From Mastigias papua (lineage: Eukaryota; Cnidaria; Scyphozoa; Rhizostomeae; Mastigiidae), in assembly GCA_964019165.1 (NCBI GenBank), contig OZ025276.1:11574028-11638027 (forward strand): a stretch of DNA of 64,000 nt, in the 5' to 3' direction. A program made the position numbers and the translations under genes. Numbering within the stretch: position 1 is the first letter of the stretch; each line of letters starts with the position of its first letter. The notes below the pieces were generated by a model. It saw only the letters and a list, made by a program, of their open reading frames with translations. It was not told the origin of the DNA and did no database searches. Shown piece by piece: positions 24,605 to 45,695 of this stretch.

Positions 24605-26949
24605 CTATTGAAATCCACCTGAGTGTTCCTTTTGCAACCTTGCATTATATGATCTTGAGACTATGTTCCATGAATCCATGTAACGATCCATACACATTGC
24701 TATGCATTTCTAATACAAAGAATAAACAAGTCAAAGAGTATACTGCCACTAAGTGAACACAAATGAAACCCAACTACTTCAGGCCTTTTCATAAGAAATT
24801 GCTCGCATGAGTGGATAAACGCTCGCGTGATTTCTCATGTGTGAGCGATCGCTCAGGTAAAGATATATACACAATCATGTTGATTTCAGAAGTAACATAA
24901 AGAACTACTTGGCCACTGGCTTGGCACATGATAAAAAGCAACCGCATAATGCTAAAAGCTTTCTGAAAACAGTATAGCCCTATTAGAAATCACTTGGATG
25001 TCAATGAAAATTAACCATTATCATGATCCAAAAAGCACTAGAGCAATGGCTATATATACCCAGTTAAATTCACTGATAGCTGTAAATCGAGAGGGTCATA
25101 TAATGCACGCTATAGCACCAGAGTTCACTCGCTTTCACTGTCTGAAATTTCTGGATTGCTCCAAAATTAGTAAACAGATTCGTCATCGACCAAACTGATG
25201 TTATCTTCTTGTACAGTTTCATCTAAATGTATTCTTCTACTTGGAGGCTCACTCATTTTCATTTTCCGCCATCTTTGAAGATAAATATGCAAGGCTCTTT
25301 CAAGGATATAATTGTGTTATAAGATGTTTCTAATCTGTATCTCTGAGTTTCAGAACATATTTGCTTTGAATTTGAAATTGAGTTGAAAAGAAAAAACGCC
25401 GCTACAATGTGCTATTTTATCAAACATATGCAAAAAATGCTTGGAAGTACTGTAGAAGTGGTGTAACTTGATTTAGATAGGTATTAATAAGACAACAGAA
25501 TGAATAAGAGTAGAAAAAATTCTAGCAGCAACTACTCCAGATGGGTAAATGCATTTGTTGACAATTTTCATACATTTTGACGACAGCCCTAATGATTTTT
25601 GTCCAAAATTAAATAGCGATATTCGACAAGATTTACCGTTTTGTGCGAGCGATCAAAAGCTCCTGTGGTTTGGTTGGCGTGTGTGCTGGCGCGATCGCGA
25701 GTGATCGCGAGCGTGAAACAAAAAGGCCTGCTACTTGATCAGTAACAGATATATCGGACATAATGTGAATGGGTTCGATATTTCCATGCAAAATTCATTC
25801 TTAAATATAAAAAGAAAGTCATTATATTCTCTTAAAATTCAATTCCTGCTGTTTTCTACTTCATGTGATGCTAATTAACCTGCAGAATCTGTTGGTCTGC
25901 TGAAATCAATACATAGTCTTGTGCAAATTAATGCAGGCAAGATTGGAAAATACTTAAGTAAGTATAAACAATGCAAGAAGTAAAGGGTTTTAAAGAAACT
26001 TTTGCATGCAAGTCTTGCAACTGTTTCATTTGGAATTTTTCTGTTTCATTGAAATAGTTGTATTTAATTGAAAGAAAGCTTGTCCTGATTTCTATATATA
26101 GTTTTTCATGTTTTTTTCCACCATTTTCATATCTATATGCAGAAGACTGTACTTAGAGATAAAGTGATTCTTCTGCTCAACAAAAAGCAAATTTATCTTT
26201 AATCTAATATACTTAAAGTAGGAAATATGTCTGCATTAGTAACAGTGCTTATATCTTAAGTGCAATTTTTTTAATACTCATAACAGCATAAAGTATCATA
26301 TTCCTTGATGGAAAATAAGCATTAAAAAGCTTATACCTGTTCAGAACTATCTAAACTTGTTCCAGGTTTGTATATGCATTTTTTGAAGCATTTGTCTGAC
26401 ATTTTCTACAAAAGAAATCAATAAGGCATTACATGCCATCATGAATATATGCAGCACAGCAGAAATCAACAGTTACTGAAAAGTAATTCATTCCATATCC
26501 ACCTTTAAGTCAAGGTAGCACTAAATTCTGGGCGCAAGCAGATGGCATTAAAAAGAAGTCTTGCCTATAGAGAAACCTCAAACCAAATGCCTTTATTCGT
26601 CAGTAAAATATGAGAGTCCAATCCATCTTCACTAAACACAAATTCGAGCACTAAGTGTCATGCATATCGTAGGTTACAAACTTGCAAACGCGATATGTTA
26701 TACAATGATTCTAAGTACTATTCTGTGACAAAAAAGGATCTACTTCTAAAGATGTACCGGTTACTTAAAACGAAAACAAGACTGCGGACATACTTGCAAT
26801 AATTCCTGCGCTTGGGCCACCGCTACTTGATTTCTAACCTGCTCCATAACTTGATGCTTTTGCGCAGGACTTGCACTACCTGGATTCCCACCGCCATAGC
26901 TACTGCTTCCATAACTGGAAAGACTTGAAGAGAAGTCGTAATCGGACAT
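24605..26949 (-). CDS. TIMM13: Mitochondrial import inner membrane translocase subunit Tim13
   Basis: There are three coding exons on the minus strand: 26794-26949 (52 codons from ATG), 26337-26405 (23 codons) and 24605-24709 (34 codons plus TAG). The donors are GTATGT and GTATAA, the acceptors TTTTGTAG and TTTGTATTAG, and both introns are phase 0. The joined 109-residue protein has a Ser/Gly-rich N-terminus, then [18 protein letters not shown], then the twin CX3C signature of small Tims: CFKKC in exon 2 and CIAMC in exon 3, 14 residues apart, followed by MDRYMDAWN-like sequence (here MDRYMDSWN). Family members form hexameric Tim8-Tim13 chaperones in the intermembrane space that escort hydrophobic precursors. 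At 109 residues it is slightly longer than the usual about 95, owing to the N-terminal Ser/Gly stretch. Intron 2 carries a bounded transposon (24780-25730). The small frame reading past exon 1 to 26761 is intron sequence. Confidence 0.96.
24780..25730. mobile_element. 951-bp TIR element with 6-bp target-site duplication
   Basis: The left end is CAGGCCTTTTCATAAG; the right end read inverted is CAGGCCTTTTTGTTTC. CTACTT lies immediately outside each end, at 24774-24779 and 25731-25736, in direct orientation, as expected of a target-site duplication. Sub-terminal GCTCGC and GCGATCGC motifs occur at both ends. There is no long reading frame, so it is non-autonomous. It sits in TIMM13 intron 2. The superfamily is uncertain: the CAGG start recalls hAT elements, but those normally make 8-bp duplications. 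Confidence 0.82.
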
Positions 26950-27761
26950 TTTAGTTCAGTGGAGAGAAAAGGCCAACAACAACAGCAACAACGATTCACT
27001 CACATGGTGGGGCTTCTTCTTGCCAACCTCGACTTGCTATGTAAAAGTGAGGCTTTGCGTAATAAACAGTATGGGAAGGAACTTGGGGGGACATTTGTAC
27101 GACTGTTGGATACGTGGATTGGGAGAGTAAGCAGTATTATCACATAAATCCTACTGTATTGGTGTATTCTAACAGAATCGATCTTTAAAGCCAGAAAGTA
27201 ACCTTCATTTTAAGCAATAGTCAAGCCAAAATATCATTGGCCATGTCACATGGGCTATGTCTTTTCCATTCATATTTTCATAATGTCCCTAAAATAACTC
27301 CTTAGCAATGAAAAACTAACCAATTATCAACAACTGGATTCCATTGTTCACCAGTCAATATAATACATCAAACTTTAGGCAATCCTTACTTATATGGTCT
27401 TAACTGCCTTACTGACCTAAGTCACAGAGTAGACTAGACTTAGCCCCAAACTAGGACTAACTTATTGTCATGTAACTCTCAAAAGATTGCATTATTGGGG
27501 TAGTGTTAAGTAAAAGATATTCATTGCCTCTTTAGTCAAATGTTTTTCAAGTAGCATTCCTAGCAGAGAGGAGCACCTAGAAAGGGAAGCAGGCAGCAAT
27601 GGCCTGCTCTACTACTTAGAAGACTGGCAAGGTATAAAGACAATTTGTTATAGTTCATATACACTTTTTCATACAATAGATTTACATTGACATAATACCT
27701 ATCTATGTACAGCATGCTATTTAATGACACTGCTCAAATACCATCATGTTTCTCTACATTG
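26950..27761. other. TIMM13 upstream region and LYRM2 downstream region
   Basis: The sequence next to 26950 must include the TIMM13 promoter and 5-prime UTR. The Gln-rich frame at 26959-27147 (a CAA/CAG run) runs off the opposite strand and looks fortuitous. The LYRM2 3-prime UTR should end somewhere before 27762 on the minus strand. No clear motifs were seen. Confidence 0.5.
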
Positions 27762-29432
27762 TCATTTTGCCATCCTTACTGCAGTGGTAATTTCCTTCAA
27801 AGACATCCTCCCTTTAGATAGATGCATTTTGATCACATCCTATAAAGACATGAACAAATAAACTGATATGGTAAATACCATAGACAATAGGTTCATGAAA
27901 ATGCATGCAAAGGTGCAAAAAGTATCATAAATGTTAACAACTCTTACTTTCTTGTTGTTAATGTAGAACACTATCATGGAATTTTAGGCTCCAAAGGCTG
28001 TTGAAATACTGTGAAAGTAATTTATGTAGTGTATTATGCAAATCTGTCTGCTTTAATATCTTTACTAAGTGAAATATTTAGGACAACAGTAACAATATGA
28101 TGGAGAAGGGCTTCTAAGCAAGGATAAGTTTATGGAATAGGCATCTGGAGCTGTTCCTATTCTTGGGTGCTGTACAATCATACAATCAAATCAAATCATT
28201 GATCAATCCATATACTACTTTCTTGCTTTCATGGTACTTTCTGGCATCTATCCTGAGACACACTTTTGGTGTCATTTATTCTCTCTAGAAATATTGTGTT
28301 ATTTTTTAGCAAGTACTGTTAAATGATGCACTTTTGCAAATATTGTAAACATTATTCATAGTCAGAGCTCAGGTACCCTGTGTCTATTGGCCATGAAGGG
28401 TACAGTGTATTGCAAGCATTGTATTAGTTTTTGATTGATGTTAAGGACAAAAAATCTCACTGGGTAAACTTTATTCAACCAATGAGTAAACTTAAGTTAG
28501 CAAAATATATAGCTACTAAACTTATCCTGCTACCAAATTTTGTTTGACCTACACACATTTTGTATTTATAAGATTATAGTCTATAAGAATATCAATGCTC
28601 AAAATGACTGATATATAAGAATAATGTAAGAATAGTGCAAGGCTCAAGCTTCATCAATGGCTTAGATCAACTGCTTATTTGAATTTTCTTTAGAAAACAA
28701 AACAAGTGTGAGCTTTGAACACTCATTGGGTCTTTGAGTCATTACACTATAATGCGGCTCAGAAACTCTCTGGGGAGTGTCAGTTACACACCATCCATAA
28801 CAAGACCATAGTCTATACAAGTATTAATGCTCAAAAATCGCTAGGATTTAAGAATACGTTAAGAATAGAATATCGTGAGGTGTTTCATGCATACAGGGTC
28901 AGTGATTCCCCTTTTAGATTCAAATTCATATCTAATCCAGTCTTTCAGCTGCTTGTGGTTTTCTGCTGACTTCTCCTCTTTGATTATCCTTAAGGACTCT
29001 CTGTACAACGCAAGAACTTGCCTTCGTAACAAGAACTAAAATGAATGAACAGATACAAGAATGAAAGTCATAATAGCTTGCCCTAAGGACAAATTAATCA
29101 ATACAGTTTCTTCATGTAACTACCATTCATTTTACTTCCTGCATTCAACCTTTCTGGTCATGCCTTAGGTTCTCTTACTTCATACAACATACTTTTTCAA
29201 TATCCCACACTGGTAGGCGAATAAGTTTTACAGAAGGGAACTGGCGCTGGATACAAGCAACGCTATGTACTTCAATCTCGTTTTCCTTCCTTCTCGTTAA
29301 AAATGCTGATGCTCCGTCAAAATTGCTATGGACTAGTCCATGAACTAAATGCGTCGTTGCTAAGTTGAAAAAACGCACTTACTCTACCTGTTTTAAATCA
29401 AGCGCGTTTAGAGGTAGCTTCCCTCTGCTCAT
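27762..29432 (-). CDS. LYRM2: LYR motif-containing protein 2
   Basis: There are three short coding exons on the minus strand: 29388-29432 (MSRGKLPLNALDLKQ), 28895-29035 (47 codons) and 27762-27839 (25 codons plus TGA). The donors are GTAGAG and GTATGC, the acceptors TTCATTTTAG and TCTTTATAG, and both introns are phase 0. The product is 87 residues; vertebrate LYRM2 is about 88. Exon 2 carries the family signature: LRRQVLALYRESLRIIK contains the LYR tripeptide and downstream Arg of complex1_LYR proteins, followed by LKDWIRYEFE. Exon 3 gives a MHLSKGRMSLKEI helix like the C-terminal ITQGNMQLKEL segment of LYRM2. LYR proteins bind mitochondrial acyl carrier protein and assist respiratory-complex assembly; LYRM2 has been linked to complex I. 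Exons of 45, 141 and 78 bp escape simple open-frame searches. A frame at 29175-29378 lies inside intron 1 and is not part of it. Confidence 0.93.
28560..28868 (+). mobile_element. Dispersed element family A, copy 3, in LYRM2 intron 2
   Basis: It matches 9401-9754 and the inverse of 7640-7975 through blocks such as GTGCAAGGCTCAAGCTTCAT, TTCTTTAGAAAACAAAACA, TGAGTCATTACACTATAATG and GGGGAGTGTCAGTTACAC. Its right edge is about 25 bp from the LYRM2 exon 2 splice donor. It is the copy closest to a gene. Confidence 0.75.
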
Positions 29433-29566
29433 TGTTCGAGTCACTTGCACCGCAGGGTAACTTCTCTCCCCTTTTACGAAAGAAGGCTTTTATTTTAGCC
29501 TCGTACACATGCTCAAGATCTCTATGACTGTTGCCGAGCAACGAAAGAAAGTTTAAGCTTTTCAAT
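29433..29566. promoter_or_regulatory. Divergent promoter between LYRM2 and the C6orf118-like gene
   Basis: Only 134 bp separate the two start codons, which face away from each other, so the core promoters of both genes and their 5-prime UTRs must fit in or overlap this interval unless upstream non-coding exons exist. It is less AT-rich than its surroundings. No TATA box was recognised. Confidence 0.65.
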
Positions 29567-39008
<9,442 letters not shown>

Positions 39009-39057
39009 CAATCTATTTTATCGATGTGTATTTGTCGATCGAGAAGATGAGGAGCGA

Positions 39058-39063
39058 AATAAA
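39058..39063 (+). promoter_or_regulatory. Poly(A) signal candidate for the C6orf118-like gene
   Basis: A canonical AATAAA lies 50 bp after the TGA stop codon, a sensible distance for a short 3-prime UTR. Confidence 0.6.
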
Positions 39064-41103
<2,040 letters not shown>

Positions 41104-41662
41104 TTAATTAATTTCCCATATAAAGTGTCCATTGTCTCCTGGAAGAATGCCTTCCTCACTCAAAGCCACAGTCCCATTCTCATTGACAATCAAACATCTT
41201 GGCTCACCAACATAAACCGAGTGATATGACTCATATATGTTGTAAAAATCCGGTCCTAGCGACTCGATAAACACACACTGTCTCCCTTCACTTGCCGACG
41301 TTCTTATATTTCCATCAGGTGAGACTGACAAGTACTGTTCTGCATCCGAACCCCAAATTGCCAGCATATCTGACCCTATAGACATAACCTGTAAAGCAGC
41401 GCACGGGCTTGAAGCATCCTTCGTCGCTTTTACGCTTCCGTCTTTTCTTATCTCAACATAGAACCCAGTTTTGGATTTCAGCCTCCTTCGCCTCGAGTAT
41501 TTCAATAGCTGCAGCTTAATCAATTTCTCAATTTTGTCTCCCGGCATCTCCTCATCGCTGCTCTTTTTAGTGTTGTTGTTGTTGTTGGCTTCAAGTTCAA
41601 GTTTCTGTGCTGTGAACGCTCTTTCCATATTTGAACCTGTCCTCACGATCTCATCCGAATAT
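41104..41662 (-). CDS. Fibroblast growth factor family protein, terminal exon with complete beta-trefoil (partial gene)
   Basis: The exon reads from an acceptor (TTTGATTCCTAG, ending at 41663) to TAA at 41104-41106. The frame enters in phase 2 as xxA-TAT-TCG. It encodes about 186 residues. After a low-complexity Asn/Lys/Ser stretch come the FGF core landmarks: KLQLLKYSRRRRLKSKTGFY and VEIRKDGSVKATKDA (strands 1-3), AIWGSDAEQYLSVSPDGNIR, then ECxF-like RQCVFIESLGPDFYNIYES. These correspond to the YLAM-x-G and C-F-E-NGYN-Y motifs of FGF ligands. The C-terminus diverges: the usual G-RR-G heparin-binding segment is not obvious. FGFs signal through receptor tyrosine kinases. The frame upstream of the acceptor is intron. 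No upstream exon with a signal peptide could be joined. An in-exon ATG (MERAFTAQKLE) would give a leaderless protein like FGF1/2. Confidence 0.88.
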
Positions 41663-43800
41663 CTAGGAATCAAAGGAACATCAGTTACAGAAAACAATTT
41701 AGCGAAAATCAAATAAATAGGCGTATACTGACCACAGAATCTCTATTGTTGTGTAGCCGGGGGTTCCAGTTGTACTTGGTCATTGTTACCATCAGTGACA
41801 TTAATCAAGATATTACTCTTGACGAAGGGTTAAATGATCAGAGATGAAACTGGAAACAGTAACCCTTAACCAAACTCAAGCCCTTAGAATACCCAATTAG
41901 AGCCAAAAAACCATCCTGAATCAAACTCGCACCCGTTCAAGCCACAGGACATTAATGTGGAACTAAACTTGTCTTCAATGAATGGCACCACTACCATGCA
42001 AATGAGTTGGTATGATTTCTACGTCATTAAAAAGGGGGGTCTTCACAGTACACAGAGGGCTGAGAGATAACATTCAAGCGCAAACAGCACACTACACTAC
42101 GTCTTATTTATGCACGTATGTTCATAAGTTGGCAGCTGAAGGATTTGCAGCGTGAAAAAAACATAATGAAACTTCGGAATAATAAGGACATGCTAACACT
42201 ATACAAACTATCCTGGTGCAACCTGCAGGTAGTTCATCGCTACGTAGACGCGCACTGCTCCGCCTCCCTAGTTCTCCCTGGGTCGAGCCTAATTTAGCTT
42301 GTACTGTACATGCGACTGGAATTGAGTTCTGTTAGTTATAACGATAGAGGTAGGATTATAACCTGGGACAACCCTTCATTTATTTGTGTAGTTTGAACTA
42401 GGCATAGCAAGGACCCAAGATGCCTTCTATCTAAGTGTCCCGTATACAACTTAACCGGAAATGATAAGTTCCGGAAAATAATGGGGCAAAGTACGTTACA
42501 AAGAGAGAGGCCGTTCACCATAGTTAACGTCAATTGCTTTTTTGTTTTTGTGATCAAGCCAGCGAAAATGCCTCAGAAATGTTAATTCTCATAGATCTAA
42601 TTTTGATTAGAAACCCAAAGGCAAAAGCTTATCTTCAGAGTGACACCGACGAACATAAAAAACGCAATGACCAGAGAAATAAAAAGCTATCTAGTCAAAT
42701 GAGGACTGAGAACAGCTCACAGTTCCTACTTTATTCGCTGAGACTGAATGATTGACTCTCGTCTACTGATATTAAACAATCTCTACAGTAAGACTAAGTG
42801 AACCTATGCGTAATACCATACGGCCAAGGCCTGAGACAGTTGCAAGACATTGGCTGATAGTTTATCACTTACAATTGCCAGTGAAAGGGGACGCTTCTCA
42901 ACCAAATTAAAATACATTCCTTAGATAACTCTGGAAACTGAAATGAAAGCCTCTCAAATTTTGTGCACTTAAGAACAATCCTCTGCTTCAAATCCTTTCT
43001 TCAAAAACCAAATCCATTTAGCCAGTATGAACTCTAGTACAACGGAAGACCAAACTTCTCTGTGTACAGCTGTAGCCTTTAACAACTGTAGACACCAAGT
43101 CCTCTACAAATCACGCAAAAACACGAAAAAGCGAAACAAACATTCAAAACGGGATAAAACCGACTCACGTATACATGCACTTTCAAAAAGTGTGACTGTT
43201 CGTTTCGAGTCAACACCGTGCGCAGTCGTTCGATAATTGTACTGGAAATTGCCTCCAGATACTTTGAAAATTGAGTAAATGCGTGGATTTCGAGCCGCGA
43301 TTCTTCTTCACAACGCAACAAATGTATTCGAGCAATTCGAGGTGTAAACCACAATGTGCCGCTACGATACAAATCACGTTAATGATTGCAAATTCAAACT
43401 GAAAGGTCGATCAGATTAAAACAAAAAAGATACTCACCACAAGTCAGCTGATACTCATTCGGTCACCGCTTTAATGATCTTTTTTTCATTTTGCTTCCAT
43501 GTTGTATCCACCCAAAATTCACAAAGAGATTGCGGCCTTGGCTGGTAGTTTTGAAATCAAAGCCTCTGATATAGTCTATATTTGTTTTGTAAGAACAATC
43601 GACCGCGTAACTGGATGAAAACCACTTTGATCCGTATGAAAATACAGTGAAAGGATCTCCTGCTAAACCAACCAAGCTAGACAGAGCTTGTAAGCCTATT
43701 CACAGGCAACGGCATTGCATAGATTTGTAAATGGAGACAAAGCCGTGCAATGATTAAAAATGTGAATTGAAGGAGCAATTCAAAATGACAAAAAACTCTT
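41663..43800. other. Upstream region of the FGF gene; no exon resolved
   Basis: Candidate minus-strand donors exist, the best being GTGAGT read at 43434-43439 after GTATCAGCTGACTTGTG. Joining it to the FGF exon would make TG+A, an in-frame stop, so it could only be a 5-prime non-coding exon. No signal peptide was recognised before the gap. Confidence 0.45.
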
Positions 43801-44000
43801 NNNNNNNNNNNNNNNNNNNNNNNNNNNNNNNNNNNNNNNNNNNNNNNNNNNNNNNNNNNNNNNNNNNNNNNNNNNNNNNNNNNNNNNNNNNNNNNNNNNN
43901 NNNNNNNNNNNNNNNNNNNNNNNNNNNNNNNNNNNNNNNNNNNNNNNNNNNNNNNNNNNNNNNNNNNNNNNNNNNNNNNNNNNNNNNNNNNNNNNNNNNN
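43801..44000. other. Assembly gap, 200 Ns
   Basis: Exactly 200 Ns, a round number often used when gap size is unknown. Frames spanning it are artefacts. It lies between the FGF exon and the first visible ARID1 exon, so missing 5-prime exons of either gene could be here. Confidence 1.
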
Positions 44001-45695
44001 ATCTGAGCAAAAAGCATGCCTGCAAATTGAAACAGGATTTTACGCGTGGTTAGATGCAGTTACGTTGCAAACCTGTCTTTTACTCAGTTCCCAGCTGCGC
44101 TAAGTGCTGTTATATTGAATATATAACAACAATCAGAAGGTAGATCGGATCCTATAGTGCCTGCAAGAATTTGGACTGTGTCATTTTGAGCTTACGAGGT
44201 GCGCTCGCATGCTCTCCCACATTGATGAGCCTTGCCTGGAGGATAGTATAACTGGTAGTCACTGCTAGTAACTTCTTTCTTGAGATACTACGTGCGCCTT
44301 TAGGCCGCTAACCATGTGCACTTATATAGACTATGAAGCTCATTTCAGCCTTATTTTCATGCAGAGGTCGAACTAAGTCTGGTCTTATTTTTGTTAATGA
44401 CTTTTTGTCTGATTTGCTATTTGCTCTTTATCGTCTGATGGAAATTGCGAGATGTTATATCTAAGTTTCTATTTTGTTTGTTTGGCTTGTAATCGCCTTA
44501 CTAAGGAAATTTTTTGAGTGGAAAAGAAGCATTGTGACAAACTTGGGAGTGTTGGATTGGTCACTATTAGGCAATATCTAAGATGTGCATTCACCACGGG
44601 GCCTTTGCCAATGTCTCTTTGACGAAGCACCCTTCACAGGCACTTGCAGCGTCGAATGTGATAAGGTCAACTCCAGTGTGATTCTACTTCCTGGTTTTGT
44701 GTTTTGAGTGTACCAGTTGATACAGCATCTACGTCAAACCCGGAATCCGTTAAGTAAGTAGTTAATTCTTGAGGACACGTGCTTAACAATTGTTATGTCA
44801 AAAGGTTAAGCATTGATTACATCTGTTTATCCGCGCGAAGGTTCTTAGGAAAACCGCGGGCACCTTTTACGATTAATGCTATCCGTTTCAAAGAATGCGA
44901 AAAATCTCTTCATGATATTTAATTTATTTGCAGTAATAGTATTAATAATTGATTGATTATACAAGCTATTTAAATAGTTATTGTGCATTGTATATAAAAG
45001 CGCTATTTAAAAACAAATTAGTGTGTGCGCATTGATTAATAGTATCTGGATTGCGGTTTTAACATGTCAGGCGATAACTGCAAGGGATGATAAAAATGTT
45101 AGAGTCAAAAACCACTATCTGCTTCAGCTATATGTGTGGAGCAATTTCTCTTTGGAATGCTCTTTTTTAAGTAAGCTGCTATTATGCGAATACCATTTTG
45201 TTGAATGAGCTTGCGGTTGAATGACAAGGATTTGCAAATAAATGAATGGTGTGCTTTTTGCTCATAGGGATTATTCGTTCATTGTGTATTCTGACGGGGC
45301 TACTATTATTTCACCTCACAAAGTCCATAATTTTTAGAGGACGTAGGTCGTAGTTTTATTGGATTGTCAGTTTAGCCACCGTTTTCAGATCGCAGCTCCT
45401 TTAAGGTAAGACTGAAAGAGCTGCTGAGGTAAAGCGAAGCATACACAACCCCTTAGAAGAGCAGGTCTATTGCTGTAGATTATATCTCTTGTTTTTGCTC
45501 ATAGTATTGTATTTTGTTGAAAGAGTATTTGTTTGCTCGTAATGTTACATTTTGCGGAAATTGTGTATCAAAAGAATAGCTTAAATGAATGGCTTAGAAG
45601 TTCTTTATGAGATTATGTGAAACTGTGGCGTATGATTTCAACCGCGCAAGTTAGAGGTTATTTCTCTAATCGATGTCACATTGTCTTTTTTGCAG
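44001..45695. other. Region upstream of the visible ARID1 exons
   Basis: No coding exon of the expected Gly/Pro/Gln-rich ARID1 N-terminal half was recognised. A possible 17-base microexon (acceptor TTTTCAG, bases ATCGCAGCTCCTTTAAG, donor GTAAGA) sits near 45390-45407 but cannot be verified. Confidence 0.45.

Noticed and set aside
29175..29378. Minus-strand open frame with a donor-like end, possible extra gene
   Set aside because: It lies wholly inside LYRM2 intron 1, starts with GTG, and matches no family; the LYRM2 exons on either side join perfectly without it.
42336..42557. FGF signal-peptide exon (MVNGLSLCNVLCPIIF)
   Set aside because: The nearby GTTAAG donor leaves phase 0, but the FGF exon needs phase 2; no alternative donor fitted.
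43754..44025. Open frames spanning the gap
   Set aside because: Consist of undetermined residues from 200 Ns.
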